This document shows, in pieces, positions 48,105-61,912 of a stretch of DNA of 64,000 nucleotides. The DNA is from Microglena sp. YARC. Its lineage: Eukaryota > Chlorophyta > Chlorophyceae > Chlamydomonadales > Chlamydomonadaceae. The DNA is taken from NCBI GenBank assembly GCA_022414725.1, contig CM039462.1, forward strand, positions 20,277,203-20,341,202. The letters run 5' to 3'. A program made the position numbers and the translations under genes. Below the pieces are notes generated by a model. That model saw only the letters and a list, made by a program, of their open reading frames with translations, was not told the DNA's origin and made no database searches. The first letter of the stretch is position 1. Every line of letters starts with the position of its first letter.

Positions 48105-51100
48105 GGTTGTAGACACCTACACCTGAGCCCAGGATCTGTGCAAGGCAGGATGAGGGAAAAGGGTTTAGTTTTTGTTTTGTTTTGGAACCCTAGACGCACC
48201 CGAGCCCATGATCTGAGCAAAAACTCGAGAAACCTACACCTGAGCCTAGGATCTGGGCAAGTCAGGATGGGGGAAAAGGGTTTCGTGTTTTAGTGTTTCT
48301 AACGAGAAACCTACACTGAGCATGAGGATAGGCAGGATGGGGGGAAAAGGGTAATCAAGGATGGGCAGGTGAAAATGGGTTTCGTGTTTTAGTGTTTTCT
48401 AACCCGAGAAACTGCTACACCTGAGCTAGGAAATCTGGTCAAGTCAGTGATGGGGGAAAAGGTTTTCGTGTTTTAGTGTTTTCTAGAGAAACTACACCTG
48501 AGGGCATAGGAGGGGGAAAAGGGTTCGTGTTTTTAGTGTTTTCCTAAACCTGAGAAAACTACACTGAGCCCTAGGATCTGGGCAAGTCAGGATGGGGGAA
48601 AAGGTTTCGTGTTTAGTGTTTCCCTAACCCGAGAAACCTACACCTGAGCCTAGGATCTGGCAAGTCAGGATGGGGGAAAAGGGTTTCGTGCTTTTAGTGT
48701 TTCTAAACCCGAGAAACTAACCCTGAAGCTAGATCTGGGCAAGTCAGGATGGGGGAAAAGGGTTTTCGTGTTTTATGTGTTTCTAAAACCGAGGAAACCT
48801 ACACTGAGAGGATCTGGGCAAGTAGGATGGGGGGAAAAGGTTTCCTGAGTAAACCTACACCTTAAAGGTTTCGTGTTTAGTGTTTTCTAAACCCTGAGCC
48901 TAGGATCTGGGTAGTCTAGGAATGGGGGAAAAGGGTTTCGTGTTTTAGTGTTTCTAAACCCGAGAAACTACACCTGAGCCTAGGATGGGGGAAAGGGTTT
49001 CTGGCAAGTCAGGATGGGGGAAAAAGGGTTTCGTGTTTTAGTGTTTTCTAAAACCCGAGAAACCTACACCTGAGCCTAGGATCTGGGCAAGTCAGGATGG
49101 GGGAAAAGGGTTTCGTGTTTTAGTGTTTCTAAACCCGAGAAACCTACACCTGAGCCTAGGATCTGGGCAAGTCAGGTATGGGGGGAAAAGGGTTTTTAGT
49201 GTTTATAAACGTGTTTTAGTGTTTCTAAACCGAGAAACCTACACCTGAGCTAGGATCTGGCAAGTCCAGGATTGGGGCAGAAAAGGGTTTCGTGTTTTAG
49301 TGTTTCTAAACCCGAGAAAACCTTACACCTGAAGCCTAGGATCTGGGCAAGTCAGGATGGGGAAAAGGGTTTCGTGTTTTAGTGTTTCTAAACCCGAGAA
49401 ACCTACACCTGAGCCGAAACTAGGATCTGGGCAAGTCAGGATGGGGGAAAAGGGTTTCGTGTTTTAGTGTTTCTAAAAACCCGAGAAACTACACCTGAAG
49501 CCTAGGAATCTGGGCACAAGTTACAGGATGGGAATGGGGAAAAGGGTTTCGTGTTTTAGTGTTTTCTAAACCCGAGAAACCTACACCTGAGCCTAGGATC
49601 TGGGCAAGTTCAGGATGGGAAAAGGGTTTCGTGTTTTAGTGTTTTCTAAACCCGAGAAAACCTACACCTGAAGCCTAGGATCTGGGCAAGTCAGGATGGG
49701 GGATAAAGGGTTTTCGTGTTTTTAGTGTTTTCTTAAACCGAGAAACCTACACCTGAGCCTAGGATCTGGTGCAAGTTCAGGATGGGGGGAAAGGGTTTTC
49801 GTGTTTTAGTGTTTCTAAATCCGAGAAACCTACACCTGAGCCTAGGATCTTTCAGGAATGCAAGAACCTCAGAGATGGGCAAGGAAAAAGGGTTTAGTTT
49901 TTAGTGTTTCTAAACCGTACACCTGTTTGGCCAGTAGTGTTTCTGTTTTTAGTGTTTTAACCGAGAAACCTACAACCTGAGCCTAGGATCTGGGCAAGTC
50001 AGGGGATGGGGAAAAGAGGCGTTTTCGGTGTTTTTTCGTGTTCTTAGTGTTTCTAAACCCGAGAAACCTACACCTGAGCCTAGGATTGGGCATTCAGGAT
50101 GGGGGAATAAGGTTTCGTGTTTTAGTGTTTTGCAGTCAGATGGGGGAGGAAAGGGGTTTTCGTGTTTTAGTGTTTCTAAACCCGAGAAACCTACCCTGAG
50201 CTAGGATCTGGATCTGCATGTCAGGAGATGGGGAAAAAGGTTTGTGTTTTAGTGTTTCTAAACCCGAGAAACCTACAACCTGAGCCTAGGATCTGGGCAA
50301 GTCAGGATGGGGGAAAAGGGTTTCGTGTTTTAGTGTTTTCTAAACCCTGAGAAACGTACACCTGAGCCCTTCAGGATCTGGGCAAGTCAGGATGGGGAAA
50401 AGGGTTTCGTGTTTTTTAGTGTTTAAACCCGAGAAACCTAACACCTGAGCCTAGGATCTGGGCAAGTCAGGATGGGGGGAAAAGGTTTCGTGTTTTTTAG
50501 TGTTTCTAAACCGAGAAACCCTACACCTGAGCCGCTAGGATCTGGGCAAGTCAGGATGGGGGAAAAGGGTTTCGGTGTTTTTTAGTGTTTCTAAACCCGA
50601 GAACCTACACCTGAGCTAGGATCTGGGCAGTCAGGATGGGGAAAAGGGTTTCGTGTTTTTAGTGTTTCTAAACCCGAGAAACCTAGCACGCTGAGCCTAG
50701 GATCTGGGCAAGTCAGGATGGGGGAAAAGGGTTTTCGTCTAAACCCGTGTTGGGGCAAGTTCAGGATGGGGAACAAGGTTTCTAGTGTTTCTAAAACCAA
50801 AACCTTACATCCTGAGCCTAGGATCTGGGCAAGTCAGGATGGGGGAAAAGGGTTTCGTGTTTTAGTGTTTCTAAACCCGAGAAACCTACACCTGAGCCTA
50901 GGATCTGGGCAAGTCAGGATTGGGGGGAAAAGGGTTTCGTGTTTTAGTGTTTCTATAACCGAGAACTACACCTGAGCTAGGATCTGGGCAAGTCAGGATG
51001 GGGAAAAGGGTTTCGTGTTTTAGTGTTTCTCTAACCCGAGAAACCTTACACCCACTGAGCCGGTTTGAGATTATTGCTGTGTCATTATGGTCAGGATGCG

Positions 51101-54100
51101 GGCAAGCGTGGTTGCGTGTGTAGTTCGTGGCGGGAAAACGCTCGGATGAAAAGACCTGAGTCACGCTAGGCGCTAGATCTGTTGCTAAGTCAGGTATGGG
51201 GAAAGGTTTTCAGTGTTTCACTCCTGTCTTATCTCTCAACCGTGAGAAATTACCTGACCTCTATGAGCCTAGATCTGGCAAGTTCAGATGGGTCACCACA
51301 AGGTTCTGCTTGGGATTAGTCGTTTCTTAAACCCTGAGAAAACCATATCACCTGAGCCTAGGATGCTGCAGTAGTCAGTTTTGAATGGGAAATATTGGGT
51401 GTCTGTGTTTTTATTGTTCTTAAACACCGGAGAACTCGTCCCTTCTGAGCCCGGATCTATGTATGCTTTTGGGCAATTGTCACTGAGGTATCCAAGCCTT
51501 CGGTCCTGTGGCTGGTGCTGGACTGCTGTCGTACCATAATCGAGTGTTCGTATATACTGCTGTTGTCTTTTAACTTCTGAGTAAGTGCTGTCAAAATCTT
51601 CTAGGATTATTGTGGAAAAGTATTTGTCTGTGTTTTCAGAGTGCTTGCCTCAGAAACATACCGCTATGTAACTCCTGTACACCATGAAACGCAAGGATCT
51701 GTCTATATCCTAATGGATCTGCTATCGCGCATAAAGAAGGGTTTCTGAGTATTTCTAAAGCCGAGAAACTGAATTCACCTGAGCTAGCGTGCTTCAAGTT
51801 CCAGGAATGGGGGAAAACTGCGTGTTTTTTAGTTTTCCTAATGGCCTCGAGAAACCTACACCCTGAGCCTAGGATCTGGGCAACGTCAGGATGGGGGAAA
51901 AGGGTTTTCCGTGTTTTAGTGTTTGCTAAACACCCTGAGAAACGCTACACTAGCTTAGGATCTGGCAAGTTCGGTAGCCTATGGAGAGGGTTCGTGTTTG
52001 AAGGTTCGGTAAACGCGCGAGAAACGCTACATCCTGTTGGAGGCCTAGGATCTGGGCTAAGTCAGGATGGGGGAAAAAGGGTTTCGTGTTTTAGTTGTTT
52101 CTAACCGCGAGAACGTACACCTGAGCGCCTAAGCGATCTGGGCAAGTCATCGAATGGGGGAAAAAGGGTTTCGTGTTTTTAGTGTTTCTCTAACCCGAGA
52201 AAACCTACACCTGAGCCTAGGATCTGGGCAGTCAGGCTGGGGAAAAGGGTTTTCGTGTTTTAGTGTTTTCTAACCCGAGAAACCTACACTGAAGCCTAGG
52301 ATCTGGGCAAGTCAGGATGGGGGGAAAGGGTTTCGTGTTTTAGTGTTTCTAAACCCGAGAAACCTACACTGAGCTCTAAGGATCTGGGCGAAGTCAGGAT
52401 GGTCGGGAAAAGAATGGGTTTCGTGTTTTAGTGTTTTCTAAACCCCGAGAAACGCTACACCTGAGCCTAGATCTGGGCAAAGTCAGCGATGGGGGAAAAG
52501 GGTTCGTGTTTTAAGTGTTTCTAACCCGAGAAACCTACACCTGAGGCCTAGGATCGTTGGGCAAGTCAGGATCAGAGATGGGTTGAAATAAAGTTTGTGT
52601 GTGTTCGTTTTGTGTTAAGTTGTTCTAAAGCCCGAGAAACCTACACCTAGAGCCTGGATCTGGGCAGTCAGGATGGGGGAAAAGGGTTTCGGTGTTTTAG
52701 TGTTCTTCTTAAACCGAGAACCTACACCTGAGCCTAGGCATCTGGCAATGTCAGGATGGGCGGCAAGTGGTTTCGTGTTCTTAGTGTTTCTAAACCGAGA
52801 AAACCTACACGCTGAGGGCCTTAGGATCTGGCAAGTCAGGATGGGGGGAAAGGGTTTACGTGTTTTAGTGTTTCTAAACCCGAGAAACCTACACCTGGAG
52901 CCTAGGATCTGGGCAAGTCAAGGATGGGGGAAAAGGGTTTCGTGTTTTTTGTGTTTCTAACCCGAGATACCTACACCTTGAGCTAGGATCTGGGGCAAGT
53001 CAAGGATGGGGGAAAAAGGGTTTTCGTGTTTTCCGTGTTTCTAAACCCCGAGAAACCTAACCTGAGCCTAGGATCTGGGGGGCAAGGTCAGGATGGGGGA
53101 AGGGTTTCGTGTTTTAGTGTTTCTAAACGCCGAGAACCTACAACTGAGCTTAAGGCCACTCTTGGGGAAGTTTCAGGATGGGGGAAAAGGGTTTCGTGTT
53201 TTTAGTGTTTCTAAACCGAAGAAACCCTACACCTGAGGCCTAGGATACTGGGCAAGTCAGGATGGGGGAAAAGGGTTTCGTGTTTTAGGTGTTTTCTAAA
53301 CCCGAGAAACCTACACCCTGAGCTAGGCATCTGGGCCAAGTCAGATGGGGGAAAAGGGTTTCGTGTTTTAGTGTTTCTAAACCGAGGAAAGACGCTACAC
53401 CTGAGCCCGTAGGATCGTGGGCAAGTCAGGGATGGGGAAAAGGTTTCGTTGCGAGGGTTTAGGGGTTTCTAAAGCGGCGAGAAAGCGGTACACCTGAGCG
53501 CGGGTGAGGGATCTGGGGAGCAGAGTCAGGATGGGGGAAGGGTTCGAAAATGTTTAAGTGTTTCCTAAACCGAGAACCTACACCTGAGCCTCGGTGAGGA
53601 TCTGCAAGTCAGGATGGGGGAAAAAGGGTTTCGTGTTGTTAGTGTTGTCTAACCGAGAAACCTACACCTGAAGCCTTAGGATCGTGGGCAAGTCCAGGAT
53701 GGGGGAAAAGGGTTTCGGTGTTTTAGTGTTTCTCAAACCCGAGAGAGCCTACACTGGCTGATGGGGCCTAGGATGCTGCGGCAAGTTCAGGATGGGGGAA
53801 AAGGGTGTTCGTGGTTTTTAGGTTTCTAAACTCGGATGAACACCTTTACACCTAGAGGGCGCCTATGAATTCTGCGATAGTCCAGGGCACTGGGAAAAGG
53901 TTTTCTTGTGTTGTCAGGATGTTTGTGTTTTAGTGTTTCTAAACGCCGAGAGAAACGCTACAACCTCGAGCCGTAGAGCGGCAAGTCAGGATGGGGGCAT
54001 ATAAGGGTTTTCGTGTTTTAGTTGTTTCTTCATAACTTCCTGAAAAACCGAGAAACGCTACAACCTTGAGCCTAGATCTGGGAAGTCAGGATGGGGGAAA

Positions 54101-57100
54101 GGGTTTCGTGTTTTAGGTGTTCTAAACCCGAGAAACCTACACACTTGAGGGCCTAGGATCTGGGCAAAGTCAGGATGGGAAAAGGGTTTCGTGTTTTAGT
54201 GTTTCTAAACCGCGAGAAACCTAACACCTGAGCTAGGATCTGGGCAAGTCAGGATGGGGAAAGGTTTCGTGTTTTAGTTTGTTTCTAAACCCGAGAAACC
54301 TACAACCTGACCTAGGTCTTGGGGCAACAGTTCAAGGATGGGGGAAAGGGTTTCGTGTTCAGTGTTCTAAACCGGAACCTACACTAGCCTAGGATCTGGG
54401 CAAGTCGGATGGGGAAAAGGGTTTTATCGTGGTTTAGTGTTTCTAACGGCCGAGAACCTACACCTGAGCCTAGGTCTGCGGCAAGTAGGATGGGGGAAAA
54501 GGGTTTTCGTGTTTTAGTGTTTCTAAACCCGAAAACCTACACGTGAGCCTAGGATCTGGGCAACGTCAGGCGATGGGGGGAAAAGGGGTTTTCGTGGTTT
54601 TAAGTGTTTCTTAAACCCGAGAAAACCTACACCTGAGCCTAGGATGCTGGGGCAAGTCAGGATGGGGGAAAAGGGTTTTCGTGTTTTAGTGTTTTCTAAA
54701 CGAGAAACCTACACACTGAGCTAGGATCTGGGCAAGTCAGGATGGGGGAAAAGGGTTCGTGTTTTAGTGTTTTCTAACCGAGAATCCTACACCTGAGCCT
54801 AGGATTCTGGGCAGTCAGGATGGGGGAAAAGGGTTCGTGTTTTAGTGTTTTTCTAAACCCGAGAAAACCTACACCTGAGCCTAGGATCTGGGGAAGTCAG
54901 GATGGGGGAAAGGGTTTTCGTGTTTTAGTGTTTCTAAACCCGAGAAACTACACCTGAGGCCTACGGATCTGGGCAAGTCAGGATGGGGGAAAAAGGGTTT
55001 CGTGGTTTTTAGTGTTTCTAAACCCGAGAAAACCTACACCTGAGCCTAGGATCTTGGGCTAAGTCAGGATGGGGGAAAAGGGTTCTCGTGTTTTTAGTGT
55101 TTCTAAACCCGGAAACCTAACACCTGAGCCTAGGTTGGGCAAGTCAGGATGGGGGAAAAGGGCTTTCGTGTTTTAGTGTTTCCTAAACCCGAGAAACCTA
55201 CACTGAGCCTAGGATCTGGGCAAGTCAGGATGGGGAAAAGGGTTTTCGGTGTTTTAGTGTTTTCTAAACCGGAGAAACCTACACTGAGCCTAGGATGCTG
55301 GGGCAAGTCAGTGATGGGGGAAAAGGGTTTCGTGTTTTCCGTGTTTCTAACCCCGAGAAACGCTACACCTGAGCCTAGGATCTGGGCAAGTCAGGATGGG
55401 GGAAAAGGGTTTCGTGTTTTAGTGTTTCTAAACCGAGAACCTACACCTGAGCCTAGGATTGGCAGTCAGGATGGGGATAAAGGGTTTCGTGTTTTAAGTG
55501 TTCTTCTAAAACCCGAGAAACCTAACGACCTGAGCCTAGGATCTGGGCAAAGTCAGGATGGGAAGGGTTTTCGTGTTTTTAGTGTTTCTAAACGCCGGAA
55601 ACCTACACCTGAGCCTAGGATCTGGGCAAGTCAGGATGGGGGAAAAGGGTTTCGTGTTTTAGTGTTTCTTTAAACCCGAGAAACCTACACCTGAGCTAGG
55701 ATCTGGGCAAGTCAGGATGGGGAAAAGGGTTTCGTGTTTTCGTGTTTCTAAACCGGAGAAACCTACCGCTGGAGCCTAGGAATCTGGCAAGGGTCAGGAT
55801 GGGGGAAAAGGGTTTCGTGTTTTAGTGTTTTCTAAACCCGAGAAACCTACCTGAGCCTAGGATCTGCAAGTTCAGGATGGGGGAAAGGGTTTCGTGTTGT
55901 TTAGTGTTCTAAAACCCGAGAAACCTACACCTAGCTAGGATCTGGGCAAGTCCAGGATGGGGGAAAAGGGTTTGTGTTTTAGTGTTTCTAAACCCGAGAA
56001 CCTACACCTGAGCCTAGGATCTGGGCAAGTCAGGATGGGGAAAAGGGTTTCGTGTTTTAAGTGTTTCTAAACCCGAGAACCTACACCTGAGCCTTAGGAT
56101 CTGGGCAAGTCAGGTGGGGGAAAAGGGTTTCGTGTTTTAGTGTTCTCAACGCCGAGAAACCTACACCTGAGCTAGGATCTGGCAAGTCAGGATGGGGGAG
56201 GGAAAAAGGGTTTCGTGTTTTTTTGTGTTTTCTAAAACGCCGAGAAACCTCAACACCTGAAGCTAGGATCTGGGCAAGTAAAGGATGGGGAAAAGGGTTT
56301 CGTGTTTTGTGTTTTTAAACCCGAGAAACCTACACCTGAGCCTGGATCTGGGCAAGTCAGGATGGGGGAAAAGGGTTTCGTGTTTTAGTGTTTCTAAACC
56401 CGAGACCTACACCTGAGCCTTAGGATCTGGGCAAGGTCCAGGATGGGGGAAAAGGGTTTCGTGTTTTTAGGTGTTTCTAAACCCAGAGAAACCTACACCT
56501 GAGCTAGGAATCTGGCAAGTCAGCGATGGGGGAAAAGGGTTTCGTGTTTTAGTGTTTCTAAACCCGAGAAACCTAAAACTGAGCCTAGGATTCTGGGCAC
56601 AGTCAGGATGGGGGAAAAGGGTTTGCGTGTTTTAGTGTTTCTAAACCGGAAAACCTACACTGAGCCTAGGATCTTGGGCAAGTCAGGATGGGGGAAAAGG
56701 GTTTCGTGTTTTAGTGTTCTAAACCCGAGAACCTACACTGAGCCTAAGGATCTGGGCAAGTCAGGATGGGGGAGAAAGGGTTTCGGTTTTAGTGTTTCTA
56801 AACCCGGAGAAACCTACAACGCTTGAGCCTAGGAATCTGGGCAAGTCAGCGATGGGGAAAAGGGTTTCGTGTTTTAGTGTTTCCTAAAGCCCGAGAAAGC
56901 TACACCTGAGCACTAGGAATCTGGGCAAGTCAGGATGGGGGAAAAGGGTTTCGTGTTTTTAGTGTTTCTAAAACCACGAGAAACCAAGCACCTGAGCCTA
57001 GGATCTGGGGCAAGTCAGGAATGGGGGAAAAGGGTTTCGTGTTTTAGTGTTTCTAAACCGAGAAACCTACACCTGAGCCTAAGGAATTCTGGGCAAGTCA

Positions 57101-60100
57101 GGATGGGGGGAGAAATAGGGTTTCGTGTTTAAGTGTTTCTAAACCCGAGAAACCTACACCTGAGCCTAGGATTCTGGGCAGTCAGGATGGGGGAAAGGGT
57201 TTTCGTGTTTTAGTGTTTCTAAACCCGAGAAAACCTACCAACTGAGCCTAGGATCTTGGGCAGTCAGGATGGGGGACAAAGGGTTTCGTGTTTTGAGGTG
57301 TCTTCTAAAACCCGAGAAACCTACACCTGAGCCAAGATCTGGCAAGTTGCAGGATGGGGAAAAGGGTTTTCGTGTTTTTAGTGTTTCTAACCCCGAGAAA
57401 CCTACACTGAGCCCTAGGAAATCTGGCAAGTCAAGGATGGGGAAAAGGGTTTCGTGTTTTAGATGTTTTCTAAACCCGGAACTCTACACCTGAGCCTAGG
57501 ATCTGGTCAGTCAGGATGGGGGAAAAGGGTTTCGTGTTTTAGTGTTTTTCTAAAAAACCGAGAAACCTAACACCTGAGCCTAGATCTTGGGGCAAGTCAG
57601 GTATGGGGATAAAAGGGTTTCGTGTTTTAGTTTTGTTTCTAAACCCGAGAAACCTACACTGAGCCTAGATCTGGGCAAGTAGGATGGGGGAAAAGGGGTT
57701 CGTGTTTTAGTGTTTCTAATACCCGAGAAACGCTACACCTGAGCCTAGGCTGGGCAAGTCCAGGATGGGGGGAAAAGGGTTTTTCGTGTTTTAGTGGTTT
57801 CTAAACCCGAGAACCTACACCTGAGCCTAGGATCTGGGCAAAGTCAGGAATGGGGGAAAAAGGGTTTGTGTTTTAGTGTTTCTAAACCCGAGAAACCACA
57901 CTGAGCGCTAGGATCTGGGGCAAGTCAGGATGGGGGAAAAGGGTTTCGTGTTTTAGTGTTTCTAAACCCGAGAAACCTACACTGAGCGCTAGATCTGGTC
58001 AAGTCAGGATGGGGGAAAAGGGTGTCGTGTTTTAGTGTTTCTAAAACCCGAGAAACCTACACTGGCTGAGGATCTGGGCAAGTCAGAATGGGGGATAAAG
58101 GGGGTTTTCGTGTTTTACGTTGTTTCTAACCGCGAGAAACCTAACACCTGAGCCGCTAGGAATCTGGGCAAGTCAGGATGGGGGAAAAGGGTTTCGTGTT
58201 TTAGTGTTTTCTAAACCCGAGAAACCTACACCTGAGCCTAGGATCTTGGGCAAGGTCAGGAATTGGGGGCCGCATTTGTGTTTTAGGTGGTTTCTAAACC
58301 GAGAACTACACCTGAGCTAGGATTGGGGGCAAGTCAGGATGGGGGAAAAGGGTTTCGTTTGGTTTTAGTGTTTCTAAACCGAGAAACGCTACACCTGAGC
58401 TAGGATCTGGGCAAGTCAGGATTGGGGGAAAAGGGGTTTTCGTGTTTTTAGTGTTTCTAAACCCGAGAACCTACACCTGAGCCTAGGGATCTTGGGCAAG
58501 GTTCAGGATGGTGGAAAAGGGGTTTCGTGTTTTAGTGTTTCTAACCCGAGAAAACGCTACACCTGGCTAGGATCGTGGGCAAGTCAGGATGGGGGAAAAG
58601 GGTTTCGTGTTTTAGTGTTTCTAAAACCCGGAGAAACCTACACCTGAGCCCTAGGATCTGGGCAAGTGCAGAGATGGGGGAAAGAGGGTTTCGTGTTTTA
58701 GTGTTTCTAAACCCCAGAAACCTACACCTGAGCCTAGATCTGGGCAAGTCAGGATGGGGGAAAAGGGTTTCGTGTTTTAAGTGTTTCTAAACCGAAGAAA
58801 CCTACACCTGAGCCTAGGATGCTGGGCAGTCAGGATGGGGGAAAGGGTTTCGTGTTTTAGTGTTTCTAAACCCCCGAGAAAACCTACACCTGAAGCTAGG
58901 ATCTGGGCAAGTCAGGATGGGGGAAAAGGTTTCGTGTTTTAGTGTTTCTAACCGCGAGAAAACTACACTGAGCCTAGGATCTGGGCACAGTCAGGATGGG
59001 GGGGAAAAAGGGTTTCGTGTTTTTTAGTGTTTCTAAACCCGAGAAACCTACACTGAGCTAAAGGATCTGGTCAAGTCAGGATGGGGGAAAAGGGTTTCGT
59101 GTTTTAGTGTTTCTAAACCCGAGAAACCTCACCTGAGCCTAGGATCTGGTCAAGTCAGGATGGGGGAAAAAGGGTGTTTCGGTGTTTTAGTGTTTCTAAC
59201 CCGAGAAAACCTAAAACCTGAGCCTAGGATCTGGGCAAGTCAGGGATGGGGGGACAAGGGTCTTTCGTGTTTTAGTGTTTCTAAACCCGAGAAACCTACA
59301 CCTGAGCCTAGGATCTGGGCAAGTCAGGATGGGGGAAAAATGGGTTTCGTGTTTTATTGTTTTCCTAAACCCGAGAAAACTATCACCTGAGCCTAGGCTG
59401 CTGGGCCAGTCAGGATGGGGAAAGGGTTTCGTGGTTTTAGGTGTTTTTCTTAACCCGAGAAACCTACACCTGAGCCTAGGATCTGGGCAAGTCAGGAAAT
59501 GGGGGAGAAAGGGTTTTCGTTGTTTTAGTGTTTTCTAAACCCGAGAAAGCTACACGCTGAGCCTAGGATCTGGGCAAGTCAGGATGGGGGAAAAAGGGTT
59601 TCGTGTTTTAGTGTTTCTAAACCCAGAGAAAACCTACACCTGAGCTAGGATCTGGGCAAGTCAGGATGGTGCGAAAAGGGGTTTTCGGTGTTTTAGTGTT
59701 TCTAAACGCGAGAAACTTTACACCTGGGCCTAGGATCTGGGCAAGTCAGGATGGGGAAAAGGGTTTTCGTGTTTTTTAGTGTTTCTAAACCCGAGAAACC
59801 TACACCCTTGAGCTAGGATCTTGGCAAGTCAGGATGGGGGAAAAGGGTTTCGTGTTTTGTTGTTTTCTATAACCCGACGAAACTACACCTGAGCCTAGGT
59901 CTGGGCAAGTCAGGATGGGGGAAAGGGTTTCGTGTTTTAGGTGTTTCTAAACCGCGAGAAACTACACCTGAGCCTAGGGATCTGGGCAAGTAGGATGGGG
60001 GAAAAGGGTTTCGTGTTTTTAGTGTTTCTAAATCCCGAGAAACCTACCCTGAGCCTAGGATCTGGGCAGTCCAGGATGGGGGAAAGGTTTTCGGTGGTTT

Positions 60101-60690
60101 AGTGTTTCTAAACCCGAAGAAACCTACACGTGAGCCTAGATCTGGGGCAAGTCAGGAATGGGGAAAAGGGTTTTCGTGTTTTAGTGTTTCTAAACCGAGA
60201 AAACCCTACAACCTGAGCCTAGGATCTGGGCAAGGTCAGGAGGTTGGAAAAGGGTTTCGTGTTTTTAGTGGTTTCTAACCAGAGAAACCTACACTGGCCT
60301 AGGATCTTTGGCAAGTTCAGGATGGGGGAAAAGGGTTCTTCGTGTTTAAGTGTTTCTCTAAAACCCGAGAAACCTACATATACGCTGAGCCTAGGATCCT
60401 GGGCAAGTCAGGATGGGGGGAAAAGGGTTTCGTGTTTTAGTGTTTCTAAACCCGAGAAACGCTAACACCTGAGGCTAGAATCTGGGCAAGTCAGGATGGG
60501 GGAAAAGGGTTTCGTGTTTTAGTGTTTCTAAACCGAGAAACCTACACCTGAGCCTAGGATCTGGTCAAGTCAGTGATGGGGGAAAAGGGTTTTCGTGTTT
60601 TAGTGTTTCTAAACCCGAGAAACCTACCACCTGAGCTAGGATCTGGCAGTCAGGAAATGGGGGAAAAGAGTTTAGGGTTTTTAGGGGTTG
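48105..60690. repeat. 80-bp satellite array
   Basis: The consensus unit runs GAGAAACCTACACCTGAGCC, TAGGATCTGGGCAAGTCAGG, ATGGGGGAAAAGGGTTTCGT, GTTTTAGTGTTTCTAAACCC (80 bp; for example 49081 to 49161). There are about 150 units in one orientation. Unit length varies through scattered 1-3 base insertions and losses. Each unit has GGGTTT and AAACCC about 25 bp apart. Short ORFs in the array are three-frame readings of the unit. The stretch 51060-51840 is badly degraded. Confidence 0.95.
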
Positions 60691-61540
60691 GGTTTTTTGA
60701 AGCCCATGATCTGAGCAAGGCTGGATGGGGGAATGGGGTTGTAGGGTTTAGTCTTTTTGAAAAAGAGATGCCTGCACCCAAGCCACATGATTGAGCAGGC
60801 TGGATGGGTGGAATGGGGTTGTTAGGGTTTAGTCTTTTTTGAACAAAAGATGGCCTGACCCGAGCCCAGGATTCCGCAAGAGCAGGATGGGTGTATAAGG
60901 GTTTCGTTGTTTTTTTGTGTATTTAAACGAGAAACCTACACCCTGAGCCCATGATCTGGGGCAAGTCAGGATGGGGGGAAAGGGATTTGGTGTTTTTGGT
61001 GTTTTTAAACCCGAGAAACCTAACAACCTGAGCCCATGATCTGGGCAACAGTCAGGATGGGGAAAGGGATTTGTGTTTTTTGTGTTTTAAAACCCGAGAA
61101 ATCTACACCCGAGCCCAGATCTGCGCAATGCAGGAATGGGGTAAATGGTTTTAGGGTTTGTAAGGTTCCAGGTTTTTTGAGCCCATGATCTGGGCAGTCA
61201 GGATGGGGAAAATTGGATTTGTGTTTTCGTGTTTTTAAACCCGAGAAACCTACACCCGAGCCCAGGATCTGCGCAATGCAGGATGGGGTAAAAGGTTTTT
61301 TAGAGGTTTGTAAGGTTTAGGTTTTTTGAAAGCCCATGATCTGGGCAAGTCAGGATGGGGGAAAAAGGGATTTGTGTTTTTGTGTTTTTAAACCGAGAAA
61401 CTTACACCCCGAAGACCAGGATCTCTGCGCAATGCAGGATGGGGTAAAGATTTTAGGGTTGTAAAGGTTAGGTTTTTTGAAGCCCGTGATCTGGGCAAGG
61501 CAGGGGTGCAGGGGTTGTAGGGGTTAAGTTTGTTTTTTGA
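60690..61540. repeat. Diverged, dimeric edge of the satellite
   Basis: Two unit types alternate. One has GGGATTTGTGTTTTTGTG and AAACCCGAGAAACC; the other has CAATGCAGGATGGGGTAAA, then TTTTAGGGTTTGTAAGGTT and TTTTTTGAAGCCCATGATC. Together they form a repeat of about 150 bp. Confidence 0.8.
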
Positions 61541-61681
61541 TACAAAGAACGCCTGCACCTGCACAGGCAGGAATGGGGGGAATTGGGTTAACTTGTGACT
61601 GCAGTTGCATTCAGTATAATGCGCAATCATCACCAATGATGGATGGATGGTGGGTGAATGGATGGATGTATGGTGGAGTGG

Positions 61682-61695
61682 ATAAGAGAGGAGAG

Positions 61696-61739
<44 letters not shown>

Positions 61740-61785
61740 GAAGAGAGAGAGAGAGAGGCGGAGAAAGAGAGAGAGGAGAGAGACT
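61682..61785. repeat. GA microsatellite
   Basis: (GA)n with AAGAAG and GGCGG interruptions, between the satellite edge and the gap. Confidence 0.95.
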
Positions 61786-61912
61786 GAAGGTGTAATGTGC
61801 GACTGTAGGCTGCTGGCCTGCAACTTACTTGTATGAAACCGTCCACGACACATATATATATATAATCAGACAGACAGCAGCAGTATACTAAAGTGCTACA
61901 CTTTAGGACATC

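Noticed and set aside
50591..60794. Many ORFs with GEKGFRVLVFLNPRNLHLSL-like repeats
   Set aside because: Readings of the 80-bp satellite; the unit is not a multiple of three, so each frame repeats every 240 bp until an indel.
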